Origin: LGRD01 sp031415135
GTDB lineage: Bacteria > Pseudomonadota > Gammaproteobacteria > Burkholderiales > Burkholderiaceae_C
DNA: 64,000 bases
NCBI GenBank assembly: GCA_031415135.1
Contig: JANORB010000038.1
Coordinates: 31,278-95,277 of the forward strand
Reading direction: 5' to 3'
The number at the start of each line of letters is the position of its first letter. Position 1 is the stretch's first letter. Shown one piece after another: positions 54,500 through 63,863 of this stretch. Position numbers and translations under genes: made by a program. Under the pieces are notes generated by a model. That model had not been told where the DNA came from, made no database searches, and was given only the letters and a program-made list of their open reading frames with translations.

Positions 54500-54594
54500 C
54501 GGGCCGGCGCCAACCGCGCCGGCGAACCCGCGGCCTGCAAGGCCAAACGATTCACCGTATCCTGCGGCCCCGAATCAACAATGAAGGAGTCTCC

Positions 54595-55560
54595 ATGTTT
54601 CGAGTTTCAAAGGCGCTGCGCCAGGCCGGCGCCGGCCTGGCAAGCGGGCTGGTCATGCTTGCCCCGGCCCACGCCGAGGCGCCGATGCTCAAGACCTCGG
54701 CCCCCGGCTACTACCGCATGATGCTGGGCGACTTCGAGGTGACCGCGTTGTCCGACGGCACCGTGGCGCTGCCGGTCGACAAGCTCCTGACCAACACCAC
54801 CCCCGGCAAGGTGAGCCAGGCGCTGGCCACGTCGTTCCTGAAGGCGCCGGTGGAGACATCGGTGAACGGCTACCTGATCAACACCGGCGCCAAGCTGGTG
54901 CTGGTCGACACCGGCGCGGCCGGCCTGTTCGGCCCGACCCTGGGCAAGCTGGCGGCAAACCTGAAGGCCGCCGGCTACCAGCCCGAGCAAGTCGACGCCG
55001 TGCTCATCACCCACATGCACGCCGACCACGTGGGCGGGCTGATGGCCGGCGACACGCTGGCGTTCCCCAACGCCACGATTCACGCCGACAAGCACGACGC
55101 CGATTTCTGGCTCAGCCAGGCCAACCTGGACAAGGCGCCGGCCGACGCCAAGGGCTTCTTCCAGGGAGCGATGGCGTCGCTCAACCCCTACATCGCGGCC
55201 GGCAAGTTCAAGCCCTTCGACGGCAACACCGATCTGCTGCCCGGCATCAAGGCGCAGGCCGCGCGCGGCCACACGCCGGGCCACAGCACCTATGTGGTGG
55301 AGAGCAAAGGGCAAAAGCTGGTGCTGTGGGGCGACTTGATGCACGTGGCGGCGGTTCAGTTCGCCAGCCCCGCGGTGACGATCCAGTTCGACACCGATTC
55401 GAAAGCCGCCGCCCTGCAACGCAAGAAGGCCTATGCCGACGCCGCGAAGCAGGGCTATTGGGTGGCCGCGGCGCACCTGTCGTTCCCCGGCATCGGCCAC
55501 CTGCGGCGCGACGGCGCGGGGTACCGCTTCGAGCCGGCCAACTACAGCGTGCCTCGGTAG
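54595..55560 (+). CDS. Exported metallo-beta-lactamase-fold hydrolase
   Basis: The 321-residue MBL-fold enzyme has an N-terminal signal peptide (cleavage after AHA near residue 27). The dinuclear zinc motif is ITHMHADHVGGL (HxHxDH), and further ligands lie in GHTPGHSTYVV, LWGDLMHVA and the C-terminal AAHLSFPGIGH. It is similar in layout to periplasmic lactonase/AidC-like or phosphonate hydrolases of this fold; the substrate is not known. AAGGAG lies six bases before the ATG at 54595. Confidence 0.87.
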   Translation: MFRVSKALRQAGAGLASGLVMLAPAHAEAPMLKTSAPGYYRMMLGDFEVTALSDGTVALPVDKLLTNTTPGKVSQALATSFLKAPVETSVNGYLINTGAKLVLVDTGAAGLFGPTLGKLAANLKAAGYQPEQVDAVLITHMHADHVGGLMAGDTLAFPNATIHADKHDADFWLSQANLDKAPADAKGFFQGAMASLNPYIAAGKFKPFDGNTDLLPGIKAQAARGHTPGHSTYVVESKGQKLVLWGDLMHVAAVQFASPAVTIQFDTDSKAAALQRKKAYADAAKQGYWVAAAHLSFPGIGHLRRDGAGYRFEPANYSVPR

Positions 55561-55602
55561 ACGCGCCGCCGCGAGCGCAAAAAGCAACCCGTCTGCACGC
55601 GC

Positions 55603-57024
55603 TCACGGCGCGACGGTCCAGCCGCCCCCCAGCGCGCGGTACACACCCACCAGCGCACCCACCGTGCCGCCCTGCGCCTGCACCAGCGCGTCGCGCGCCT
55701 GCAGCACGGTGCGTTCGGCGTCCAGCACCGTCAGGTAGTCGGCCGCGCCGGCTTCGAAGCGCAGGCGTGACAAGCGGGCCGCTTCTTCGGCGTAACCCGC
55801 CGCGCTGGTCAGCTTGTCGGTTTGCTGCGCATTGCGCGTGTACTGCGCCAGCGCGCTTTCGGTTTCTTCGAGCGCGAGTTGAACGGTTTGTTCGTAGACC
55901 AGCAGCGCCTGCAACGCACGCGCTTCGCTGGCGCCGATGCGCGAGCGCACGCGGCCGAAGTCGAACGCCGTCCAGCTCAGGCTCGCGCCCAGGCTGGAGC
56001 TGCGCGAATCGGCCTGCAGCAGGTTGGACAAGCGGTTGCTGGTGAAGCCCAGCAGCCCGACCAGGCTGATGCGCGGGAACATATCGGCACGCGCCACGCC
56101 GATGGCGGCGGTGGCCGCGGCGAGCTGGCGCTCGGCCACGCGGATGTCGGGCCGGCGCTCGAGCAGCGCCTGCGGCGTGCCGGTGGCCAAGGTCGACAGG
56201 TCGGTCAGCGCCACGGTGGGCAGCAGTTGTTCCGTCGCCAGCAGCGCGTTCAGGCCGCGCGCGTTCAGGCCGGTGAGCGTGGCCAAGCGGTACGGCAGGC
56301 GTTCGAGCGCGGCCTGCAGCGCCGGCACGCTGGCTTCGGTGCTGTCCAGCAAGGCGCGGGCGCGTGCCACGTCCAGCGGGGTGCCGCGGCCGGCCTGTGC
56401 GCGCGCGTCGACCAGGCGCAGGCTTTCGCGCTGGTTCACCAGGGAATCCTGCGCCACGCGCAACCGTTGCTGCAAGGTGCGCAGCGCCACATAGTTGTTC
56501 GTCACCTCGGCGGCGACCAGGCGCTGCGCGGCCTGCACGCCCGCTTCACTGGCCTGTACCTGGGCGGCGGCGGACTCGTTGGCGCGGCGGCTGCGGCCGA
56601 AGAAGTCCAGCTCCCAGTTCAGCGCGCCGGACAGGTCGAACTGGTTGGCGCTGCCGCCCGGGCCCAGTGGGTCGATGCGCGCCACGCCAGCGCCGGTGCC
56701 CAGGCTGGGCCGGCCACTGGCGCGTGTTTCGCCGGCGTTCGCGCGCGCTTCCTGCAGGCGCGCCTGGGCGATCTTCACGTCGGTGTTGGCCGCCAGCGCC
56801 TGGTCGATCAAGGCATCGAGCTGCGGGTCGTTGAAGGCGCGCCAGAACGCGGCCACCGGTTCTTCGGCGCGCGTGGCGCTGGCCTGCACGAAGCTGGTTT
56901 CAAGCGACGGCTGCGGTGGCCGATAGTCCGGCCCGCTGGCGCAACCGGCCAGCGCGGTGAGCGTGGCCAGCGCCAGGGCCAGGGCCGGCGTGGGGGCCGG
57001 CGTGGGGGCGCTGCGCTCAAGCAT
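55603..57024 (-). CDS. NodT-family outer-membrane efflux lipoprotein
   Basis: This is the outer-membrane channel of the tripartite RND exporter encoded upstream. The 473-residue product has a lipoprotein signal with lipobox LTALAGC, then two OEP repeats, each with long coiled-coil helices (AARLSRLRFEAGAADYLTVL is a typical turn and repeat motif). The ATG at 57024 overlaps the pump gene stop by eight bases. A longer frame to 57066 lies inside the pump gene and would put 14 residues before the leader. Confidence 0.92.
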   Translation of the reverse strand: MLERSAPTPAPTPALALALATLTALAGCASGPDYRPPQPSLETSFVQASATRAEEPVAAFWRAFNDPQLDALIDQALAANTDVKIAQARLQEARANAGETRASGRPSLGTGAGVARIDPLGPGGSANQFDLSGALNWELDFFGRSRRANESAAAQVQASEAGVQAAQRLVAAEVTNNYVALRTLQQRLRVAQDSLVNQRESLRLVDARAQAGRGTPLDVARARALLDSTEASVPALQAALERLPYRLATLTGLNARGLNALLATEQLLPTVALTDLSTLATGTPQALLERRPDIRVAERQLAAATAAIGVARADMFPRISLVGLLGFTSNRLSNLLQADSRSSSLGASLSWTAFDFGRVRSRIGASEARALQALLVYEQTVQLALEETESALAQYTRNAQQTDKLTSAAGYAEEAARLSRLRFEAGAADYLTVLDAERTVLQARDALVQAQGGTVGALVGVYRALGGGWTVAP

Positions 57025-60000
57025 GGTCGCCTCCCGCCGGCAGGGCCGGCGCGGCGTGCGCGGCATCGCGCCGCTTCTTCGTCAGCGAGCGCAGCAGCAC
57101 ATAAAACACCGGCGTCAGGAACAAACCGAACACGGTCACGCCCAGCATGCCGCTGAACACCGCGACGCCCATCGCGCGGCGCATTTCGGCGCCGGCGCCG
57201 GTGGAGATCATCAGCGGCGTGACGCCGGCAATGAAGGCGATCGAGGTCATCAAAATCGGCCGCAGCCGCATGCGGCAGGCGTGCACGATGGCGTCGACCA
57301 GCTTTTCGCCGCGGTCTTCAAGCTCCTTGGCGAACTCGACGATCAGGATCGCGTTCTTGCACGCCAGCCCGACCAGCACCACCAGCGCCACCTTGGTGAA
57401 GATGTTGTTGTCGCCCGGCGCGCCGAGCAGCCCGCTGATCCACACGCCGGTCATCGCGGAAAGAATGCACATCGGCACGATCAGGATGATGGCCAGCGGC
57501 AAGGTCCAGCTTTCATACGTGGCGGCCAGCACCAGAAACACCAGCAGCACGCACAGCGGGAAGATGACGACCATGGCGTTGCCGGCGATCTTTTCCTGGT
57601 AGACCAGCTCGGTCCACTGATAGCCGATGCCGCGCGGCAAGGTCTCGGCCAGGATCTTTTCCATCTCGGCCTGCGCCTGCCCCGAGCTGACGCCAGGCTT
57701 GGGCGCGCCGTTGATGTCGGCCGAATAAAAGCCGTTGTAGCGCGCCACCGCGCCGGGCCCGAAGGCCGGCTGCATCGTCATGATCGAACTGAGCGCCACC
57801 ATCTGGCCGCGGCTGTTGCGCAGCTTCAGGTGGCCCACGTCTTCGGCCGTGCTGCGAAAGGCGGCGTCGGCCTGCACGATCACCTGGTAGGTGCGCCCGA
57901 AGCGGTTGAAGTCGTTCACGTACAGCGAGCCCAGGTAGGTCTGCATGGTCTCGTACACATCGTTCAGGTTCACCCCCATCTGCTTGGCCTTGGTGCGGTC
58001 GACGTTGGCAAACAACTGCGGCACGTTGATCTGGTAGTTGCTGAAGAACTGCGTGATGCCCGACTGCGGGTTGCCGTACACACGCCCCATCAATTGCTGC
58101 GTCACGCCGAACAGCGCGGCTTCGCCGAGCGAGGCACGGTCCAGCAGTTGCAGCTTGAAGCCGTCGGCGCTGCCCAGGCCGCTGACCGGCGGCGGCGACA
58201 GCACGAACATGAACGCGTCCTTGATCTCGCCCAGGCGCATGTTCACCTGGCCGGCAATCGCGTCGGCGCTCTGGGCCGGGCCGGCCGCTCGACGGTCCTT
58301 GAACCCGCCCAGCGTCAGGAACACCAGCCCCGAGTTCGGCGCCGCCGTGAAGCCGTTGATCGACAGCCCCGGAAAGGCCACCGTGTCCGTCACGCCCGGC
58401 ACGCCGGCGGCGATCTCGGCCATGCGGCGGATCACCTCGGTGGTGCGCTGCAGGCTGGCGCCGTCGGGCAGCTGCGCAATGCCGACCAGGTACTGTTTGT
58501 CCTGCTGCGGCACGAAGCCGGGCGGCACGCGCATGAACAGCAGCACCGCCAGGCCCAGCAGCGCGGTGTAGACGATCAGCGCGATCGACTTGCGCCTGAC
58601 CACGATGCCCGTCACGCCGCCGCTGTAGCGCCCGGCGTTGCGCCGGAACATGCGGTCGAACCAGTGGAAGAACGGGCCCAGCACCGCTTCCATCCAGCGC
58701 GTCAGCCGGTCCGGCTTGGCGTCGTGCGGGCGCAGCAGAATGGCCGCGAGCGCGGGCGACAGCGTGAGCGAGTTGAACGCGGAGATGACGGTGGAAATGG
58801 CGATCGTGACCGCGAACTGGCGGTAGAACTGCCCCTCCAGACCCGACACGAAAGCCAGCGGCACGAACACCGCGCACAGCACCAGGCCGATCGCCACGAT
58901 CGGGCCCGACACCTCTTGCATCGCCTTCACGCTGGCGGCGTGCGGGCTCAGACCGGCCTCGATGTTGCGCTCGACGTTCTCGACCACGACGATCGCATCG
59001 TCGACCACGATGCCGATCGCCAGCACCAGCCCGAACAGCGTGAGCGTGTTGATCGAAAAGCCCAGCGCCAGCAGCACCGCGAAGGTGCCGACGATGCTGA
59101 CCGGCACCGCCAGCAGCGGGATCAGCGAGGCGCGCCAGGTCTGCAGAAAGATGATGACCACCAGCACCACCAGGCCGATGGCTTCGAGCAAGGTGATCAC
59201 CACCTCTTCGATCGACGCCTGCACAAAACGTGTCGGGTCGTAGACGATGCGGTAGTCCACGCCCGGCGGAAAGTCCTTCTTCAGCTCCTCCATCGTGCGG
59301 CGGATGTCGTTCGACAGCGCCAGCGCGTTCGAGTTGGGCGCCTGGAAGATGCCGATGGCGGCCGCCTCCTTGTTGTTCAGCAGCGAGCCCAGCGCGTAGG
59401 TGTTGGGGCCGAGTTCGACGCGGCCCACGTCTTTCACGCGCACCAGGCTGCCGTCGGCCTCGCTGGCGCTGACGATCACGTCGGCGAACTCCTCCTCGCT
59501 GGTCAACCGACCTTGCGTGTTGACCGCGAGCTGGAATTCGGTGCGGTTCGGCGCCGGCGGCGCGCCCACCACACCGGCGGCGACCTGCGCGTTCTGTTCG
59601 CGCAGCGCCTTGACCACGTCGGCCGACGTGAGGTTGCGCGCCGCGAGCTTTTGCGGGTCGAGCCAGATGCGCATGGCGTAGTCGCCCGAACCGAACGCGA
59701 ATGCGGCGCCCATGCCGGGCAGGCGCAGCAGCGCGTCGCGCACGTTCATGCTGGCGAAGTTGCGCAGGTACAGCGCGTCGTGGCGCTGGTCGGGCGAGAC
59801 CAGGTGCACGACCATGATGAAGTTGGGCGAACTCTTCTCGGTCGTCACGCCGATCTGGCGCACGATGTCGGGCAGGCGCGGCAGCGCGCGGTTCACGCGG
59901 TTCTGCACCTCGGTGGCGGCGGCGTCGGGGTTGGTGCCGATCTTGAAGCTGATCGACAAGGTCATCGCCCCGTCGGCGGTGGACTGGCTGCCCATGTAGA

Positions 60001-60232
60001 GCATGCCTTCGACGCCGTTGATCTGCTCTTCCAGCGGCGTGGCCACCGTCTCGGCGATGACGCGCGGGTTGGCGCCGGGGAATTGCGCCCGCACCACCAC
60101 CTGCGGCGGTGTCACGTCGGGGTATTCGGAAATCGGCAGCTTGGTCAGCGAAATCGCACCGACCAGGAAGATCAGAATCGACAACACGCCGGCAAAGCGC
60201 GGCCGGTCGATGAAGAAGCGCGAGATGTTCAT
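57017..60232 (-). CDS. RND multidrug efflux pump (HAE1 family, AcrB/MexF-like)
   Basis: This is a trimeric inner-membrane proton-driven exporter. The 1071-residue product starts NISRFFIDRPRFAGVLS and has twelve membrane helices in two halves. The proton-relay aspartates lie in LVLAIGIVVDDAIVVVENVE, and the relay lysine in GLACKNAILIVEFAKELED. Two large periplasmic loops carry the drug-binding subdomains. The ATG at 60232 is the canonical start; about 44 further codons upstream are open but lie in the adaptor gene. It lies four bases after the adaptor stop and overlaps the outer-membrane gene. Confidence 0.96.
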   Translation of the reverse strand: MNISRFFIDRPRFAGVLSILIFLVGAISLTKLPISEYPDVTPPQVVVRAQFPGANPRVIAETVATPLEEQINGVEGMLYMGSQSTADGAMTLSISFKIGTNPDAAATEVQNRVNRALPRLPDIVRQIGVTTEKSSPNFIMVVHLVSPDQRHDALYLRNFASMNVRDALLRLPGMGAAFAFGSGDYAMRIWLDPQKLAARNLTSADVVKALREQNAQVAAGVVGAPPAPNRTEFQLAVNTQGRLTSEEEFADVIVSASEADGSLVRVKDVGRVELGPNTYALGSLLNNKEAAAIGIFQAPNSNALALSNDIRRTMEELKKDFPPGVDYRIVYDPTRFVQASIEEVVITLLEAIGLVVLVVIIFLQTWRASLIPLLAVPVSIVGTFAVLLALGFSINTLTLFGLVLAIGIVVDDAIVVVENVERNIEAGLSPHAASVKAMQEVSGPIVAIGLVLCAVFVPLAFVSGLEGQFYRQFAVTIAISTVISAFNSLTLSPALAAILLRPHDAKPDRLTRWMEAVLGPFFHWFDRMFRRNAGRYSGGVTGIVVRRKSIALIVYTALLGLAVLLFMRVPPGFVPQQDKQYLVGIAQLPDGASLQRTTEVIRRMAEIAAGVPGVTDTVAFPGLSINGFTAAPNSGLVFLTLGGFKDRRAAGPAQSADAIAGQVNMRLGEIKDAFMFVLSPPPVSGLGSADGFKLQLLDRASLGEAALFGVTQQLMGRVYGNPQSGITQFFSNYQINVPQLFANVDRTKAKQMGVNLNDVYETMQTYLGSLYVNDFNRFGRTYQVIVQADAAFRSTAEDVGHLKLRNSRGQMVALSSIMTMQPAFGPGAVARYNGFYSADINGAPKPGVSSGQAQAEMEKILAETLPRGIGYQWTELVYQEKIAGNAMVVIFPLCVLLVFLVLAATYESWTLPLAIILIVPMCILSAMTGVWISGLLGAPGDNNIFTKVALVVLVGLACKNAILIVEFAKELEDRGEKLVDAIVHACRMRLRPILMTSIAFIAGVTPLMISTGAGAEMRRAMGVAVFSGMLGVTVFGLFLTPVFYVLLRSLTKKRRDAAHAAPALPAGGDHA

Positions 60233-60236
60233 CGTT

Positions 60237-61586
60237 TCAGCCCTTGGCGGCCGAGGCGGCGCCAGGCACCGCACCCGACGCGGCCCGCGCGGGCGGGCTG
60301 GGCGCGGCGCCTGGTGGGGCGGCCGAGGCGGCCGTCTGCGCTTTCTCCGCCGCCGGCGCGGCACCTTGCGGCGGGCCGTTGGGCTTGATCACCGGCATGC
60401 CCTTGTCGTCCACAGTCAGCACCTCGGCCGTGACCGGTGCCCCCGGGCGCACGCGCTGCAGGCCGCTGACGACCACCATCTCGCCGGCCTTCAGCCCGCT
60501 GCTGACCACGCGCATGCCGTCCACCAGCGGGCCCGGCACGATCTCGCGGAACTGGGCCGTCTTGTCGGCGCCGACGACCATCACGAAGCGCTTGCTCTGG
60601 TCGGTGCCGATGGCGCGGTCGGGCACCAGCACGGCCGGCGCCGCCGCACCGGCGGCCAGGCGGATGCGCACGAACAGGCCGGGCGTGAACAGGCGCTGCT
60701 GGTTGTCGAACACCGCGCGCGCGCGGATGCCGCCCGTGCTCGGCGTGAGCCGGTTGTCGATGAAGTCGATCACGCCGCTGTGCGGCAGCCCGGCCTCGTT
60801 GCCCAGGCCCATCTGCACCGGCAGACCCGGGCCGGCCTTGGCGCCCTTGACGCCCTTGTGGGTCTTGTCGGCCTTTTCGTCCCCGCGCGCCAGGCGGCCG
60901 TACTTCAGGAACGCGCTCTCGCTGATGTCGAAGTACGCGTACATCCTGTCCTGCGACACCAGCGTGGTCAGCACCGGGTCGCCGGCGGCCACGAGGTTGC
61001 CCACGCTCACGTTGGCGCGCGAGACACGGCCGGCCAGCGGCGCGCGGATCTGGCTGTACTCCACGTTCAGGCGCGCGCTGGCCACGCCCGCCTCGGCCGC
61101 CGACACGGCGGCTTTGGCGCTGCGCGTGGCGGCGGCGGCCTGGTCGAATTCCTGCTGCGACACGGCGCGCTGCTCCAGCAACTTTTGCGCGCGCGCCAGT
61201 TCGGTGCCGGCCAACTCGGCCGCGCTGCGCGCCGCGGCCAACTGCGCCTGCACGCGCACCAGTTCGGCGTTGAAGGCGCGTGCGTCGATGGAGAACAACA
61301 GCGCGCCCTTGGCCACCTCCTGGCCGTCGCGAAAGTGCAGTCTGTCCAGCGTGCCCGCCACACGCGAGCGCAACTCCACCGTGTCGGTGGCTTCGAGCCG
61401 GCCGGTGAACTCGTCGGTTTCGCTCAGTGTGCGTTGCACCGCCGGCGCCACGCCCACCGGCGCCGCCATCGGCGGCCCGCCCTGGGCGTTGGAGCCATCG
61501 CAGCCGGCCAGAACAGCGGCGAAGATCAAGCCGGCCAGCATCGCTGTCGAATGCGGGGCAGGCGCGGACAAGGCAGTGGCGTTCAT
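60237..61586 (-). CDS. RND efflux periplasmic adaptor (membrane fusion protein)
   Basis: The 449-residue adaptor has a lipoprotein-type leader (AAVLAGCDG lipobox) and a biotinyl-lipoyl region split around a coiled-coil hairpin (LVRVQAQLAAARSAAELAGT, then ASARLNVEYSQIRAPLAGRV). A beta-barrel follows, then an unusually long Pro/Ala-rich C-terminal tail of about 55 residues. It is first in the adaptor-pump-channel operon. Upstream lie two tandem palindromes at 61719-61742. The ATG at 61586 is preferred over an upstream frame start at 61619. Confidence 0.93.
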   Translation of the reverse strand: MNATALSAPAPHSTAMLAGLIFAAVLAGCDGSNAQGGPPMAAPVGVAPAVQRTLSETDEFTGRLEATDTVELRSRVAGTLDRLHFRDGQEVAKGALLFSIDARAFNAELVRVQAQLAAARSAAELAGTELARAQKLLEQRAVSQQEFDQAAAATRSAKAAVSAAEAGVASARLNVEYSQIRAPLAGRVSRANVSVGNLVAAGDPVLTTLVSQDRMYAYFDISESAFLKYGRLARGDEKADKTHKGVKGAKAGPGLPVQMGLGNEAGLPHSGVIDFIDNRLTPSTGGIRARAVFDNQQRLFTPGLFVRIRLAAGAAAPAVLVPDRAIGTDQSKRFVMVVGADKTAQFREIVPGPLVDGMRVVSSGLKAGEMVVVSGLQRVRPGAPVTAEVLTVDDKGMPVIKPNGPPQGAAPAAEKAQTAASAAPPGAAPSPPARAASGAVPGAASAAKG

Positions 61587-61718
61587 GGGGCGTCTTTCGA
61601 CTTGGTTGTAGGTCGGCAAGCGGTGCGCCAGGTGTGTGGGCCGGCAGCGAAGGCGAGGATGCTAGCGACAAATCCCTGCGCTGTCTTGCGTGGCCCGGTC
61701 GGCGTGGCGGGAACCGGA

Positions 61719-61742
61719 TTTCATCTGAAACTTCATCTGAAG
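61719..61742. promoter_or_regulatory. Two adjacent 12-bp palindromes upstream of the RND operon
   Basis: TTTCATCTGAAA (61719-61730) and CTTCATCTGAAG (61731-61742) are each perfect dyads and share the direct repeat TTCATCTGAA with a 12-bp period. They lie in the 279-bp gap between the RND adaptor gene and the divergent ferritin-like gene. Tandem half-sites at about one helical turn are typical of OmpR-type or similar dimeric regulators. No regulator gene is adjacent. Confidence 0.6.
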
Positions 61743-61865
61743 AAAGGCGGCCAGCACCCTTTTCGGGCGCTGGCATGTCGGCCGTGAATGCAGCCCCGGC
61801 GTGCTTGTGTCAAAGTCGAGTCCGGCTCTGCAATTCAGAGTTGCCCAAGCCGAGAGAGAACCGCC

Positions 61866-63863
61866 TTGACCCCCGCATCCCACCGCGACCAGCTCGTGGC
61901 CATGCTGGCCGAAGCCGCCGAGATCGAGCACTGCCTGATGTGCACCTATCTCTACGCCGCGTTTTCGCTCAAGCAGTCGGCCGACGAAGACCTGCGGCCT
62001 GATGAACTGGCCACGGTGCAACGCTGGCGGCGCGAGATCATCGCCATCGCCACCGACGAGATGCTGCACCTGTGCCTGGTGAACAACCTGGCCATCGCGC
62101 TGGGCGCGCGGCCGCACTACCGGCGCTTCAATTTCCCCGTCGCGGCGGGGCTGTTCCCGGCCGACGTGGCGGTCGAACTCGGGCCGCTGGACGACGCCAC
62201 TCTGGACCACTTCGTCTACCTCGAACGCCCGCACGACGTGGCCGAGCGCGACGGCATCGGCCACGCCAAGCCGCGCTACGAGCGCCACGCGGTGGCCGGC
62301 CGGCTGATGGCGCTGGCCGACGACTACGCCACCGTCGGCGAGCTGTACCAGACCATCGCGCTGAGCTGCGAGCAGCTGGCGCGGCGCGACGGCGAAGCCG
62401 CGCTGTTCATCGGCCCGCGTGACGCGCAGCTCTCGCCGCGCGACTTCCGCCTGCCCGGCATCCTGAGCATCGGCACGCTGGCCGAGGCGTTGCAGGCGCT
62501 CCAACTGATCGTCAACCAGGGCGAGGGCTCGCCGGCCGACCAGGCCGGCTCGCACTACGCGCGCTTTTGTGCCATCCGCGCCGAGTCGCGGCGCTTGAAG
62601 GCCCTGCGTGACACGTTCGACCCGGCGCGCCCGTCGGCGCGCAACCCGGTGATGCGCAACCCGGTGGTCGATGCGCAGCGCGTGCACGTCACCCACGAGC
62701 CCGCGGCCAGCCTGCTCGACGCCGGCAACGTGTGCTACGAGTTGATGCTGCGCCTGCTGACCGTGCTGTCAGACGTGACGCCCACCGACGATGCGGCGAG
62801 CGCGCGCCGGCGTGACATCTGCGACCAGACGCTGACCTTGATGCACACGCTGGCCGAGGTCGGCAGCCTGCTCAGCGGCCTGCCGGCCAATCCCAGCCAG
62901 CCCGGCGTCAACGCAGGCCTGACCTTCACCGCGTCGCGCACCGTGCTGGCCTACCTGTCGGCTGAAACCGCGACGCGCTGGCTGGCCGATCGTTTCGCCG
63001 CAGTGGCGCAGCGGTTTCAGGCCTTGTCGACTCGCCTGCCCACGCTGGCGCGCCAGGCCCAGGCGATGCAGCGCTGTGCGGCGCACTGGGCCGGCGAACA
63101 TGCCAGGCGCTTCGGCGACGCCGCCGCGCCTGGACCATTCCTGCCACCCACCGAGGAGCCTGCCATGCCACCCACGCTCGATTCGATTCCCCCGGCCGCA
63201 CCGAAGGCGCCTGACGAAGCCCGCGGCCGCGCCGTGCTGCTGCGCTTTGACACCCGGCGCTGCATCCATGCGCGCCACTGCGTGCTCGGCGAGCCGGCGG
63301 TGTTTCTGGCCAACACACCGGGCGAGTGGCTGTTCCCCGACCAGGCCACGCCGGAGCGCATCGCGGTCATCGCGGCGCAGTGCCCGTCGGGTGCGATCAC
63401 TTACGAGCGGCTCGACGGCGGCCCGGCCGAGGCCGCACCGCTGGTCAATGTGGTTCGGGTGCGCGAAAACGGCCCGCTGGCCTTTCATGCCGAGTTGCAC
63501 CTCGCCGAAGGTGTGGTGCAGGGCGGGCAGGGGTCGGCATTCCGCGCCACGCTGTGCCGTTGCGGCCAGTCGAACAACAAGCCGTTTTGCGACGGCGCCC
63601 ACAACGGCGCCGGTTTTCGCGCCAGCGGCGAACCGGCCACGCGCGAGTCGGCGCCGTTGCTCGCGCGCGGTGGCGCGCTCCACGTGCAGCCGCTGCGCAA
63701 CGGGCCGTTGGCGCTGAGCGGCAACCTGGAGCTGTGCGCCGGCACCGGCCGCACCGTCGACCGCCTGACGCAGGTGGCGCTGTGCCGCTGTGGCCAGTCG
63801 AACAACAAGCCGTTTTGCGACGGCTCGCACGCCGTGGCCGGGTTTGTGGCCGACGGGGCCTGA
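61866..63863 (+). CDS. Ferritin-like / divergent 4Fe-4S / double CDGSH fusion protein
   Basis: The 665-residue protein has three parts. A ferritin-like domain of the iminophenylpyruvate-dimer-synthase type comes first (about 1-230: EAAEIEHCLMCTYLYAAFSL, then TDEMLHLCLVNNL, giving E..EH and E..H metal ligands). A divergent 4Fe-4S mono-cluster domain follows (RCIHARHCVLGEPAVF, later AQCPSGAITYE). Last come two CDGSH iron-sulfur modules, each CRCGQSNNKPFCDG followed by AH or SH. I prefer the TTG at 61866 (GAGAGA nearby) because the fold begins there; an ATG at 61788 would add 26 residues. The TGA stop lies inside the CTGAG that abuts the second MITE-like copy. An iron/redox or oxidase role is likely; the substrate is unknown. 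Confidence 0.85.
   Translation: MTPASHRDQLVAMLAEAAEIEHCLMCTYLYAAFSLKQSADEDLRPDELATVQRWRREIIAIATDEMLHLCLVNNLAIALGARPHYRRFNFPVAAGLFPADVAVELGPLDDATLDHFVYLERPHDVAERDGIGHAKPRYERHAVAGRLMALADDYATVGELYQTIALSCEQLARRDGEAALFIGPRDAQLSPRDFRLPGILSIGTLAEALQALQLIVNQGEGSPADQAGSHYARFCAIRAESRRLKALRDTFDPARPSARNPVMRNPVVDAQRVHVTHEPAASLLDAGNVCYELMLRLLTVLSDVTPTDDAASARRRDICDQTLTLMHTLAEVGSLLSGLPANPSQPGVNAGLTFTASRTVLAYLSAETATRWLADRFAAVAQRFQALSTRLPTLARQAQAMQRCAAHWAGEHARRFGDAAAPGPFLPPTEEPAMPPTLDSIPPAAPKAPDEARGRAVLLRFDTRRCIHARHCVLGEPAVFLANTPGEWLFPDQATPERIAVIAAQCPSGAITYERLDGGPAEAAPLVNVVRVRENGPLAFHAELHLAEGVVQGGQGSAFRATLCRCGQSNNKPFCDGAHNGAGFRASGEPATRESAPLLARGGALHVQPLRNGPLALSGNLELCAGTGRTVDRLTQVALCRCGQSNNKPFCDGSHAVAGFVADGA
63564..63824 (+). 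repeat. 33-bp exact direct repeat inside the two CDGSH modules
   Basis: The same 33 bases occur at 63564-63596 and 63792-63824, beginning GGCCAGTCGAACAACAAGCC and ending GACGGC. They encode the core of both CDGSH motifs. Exact DNA identity over all 33 bases, including wobble positions, suggests a recent duplication or gene conversion. Confidence 0.85.

Noticed and set aside
56957..60388. A 1143-codon open frame on the plus strand
   Set aside because: It lies antisense to the RND pump, which has unmistakable motifs; its translation is low-complexity His/Arg/Gln.
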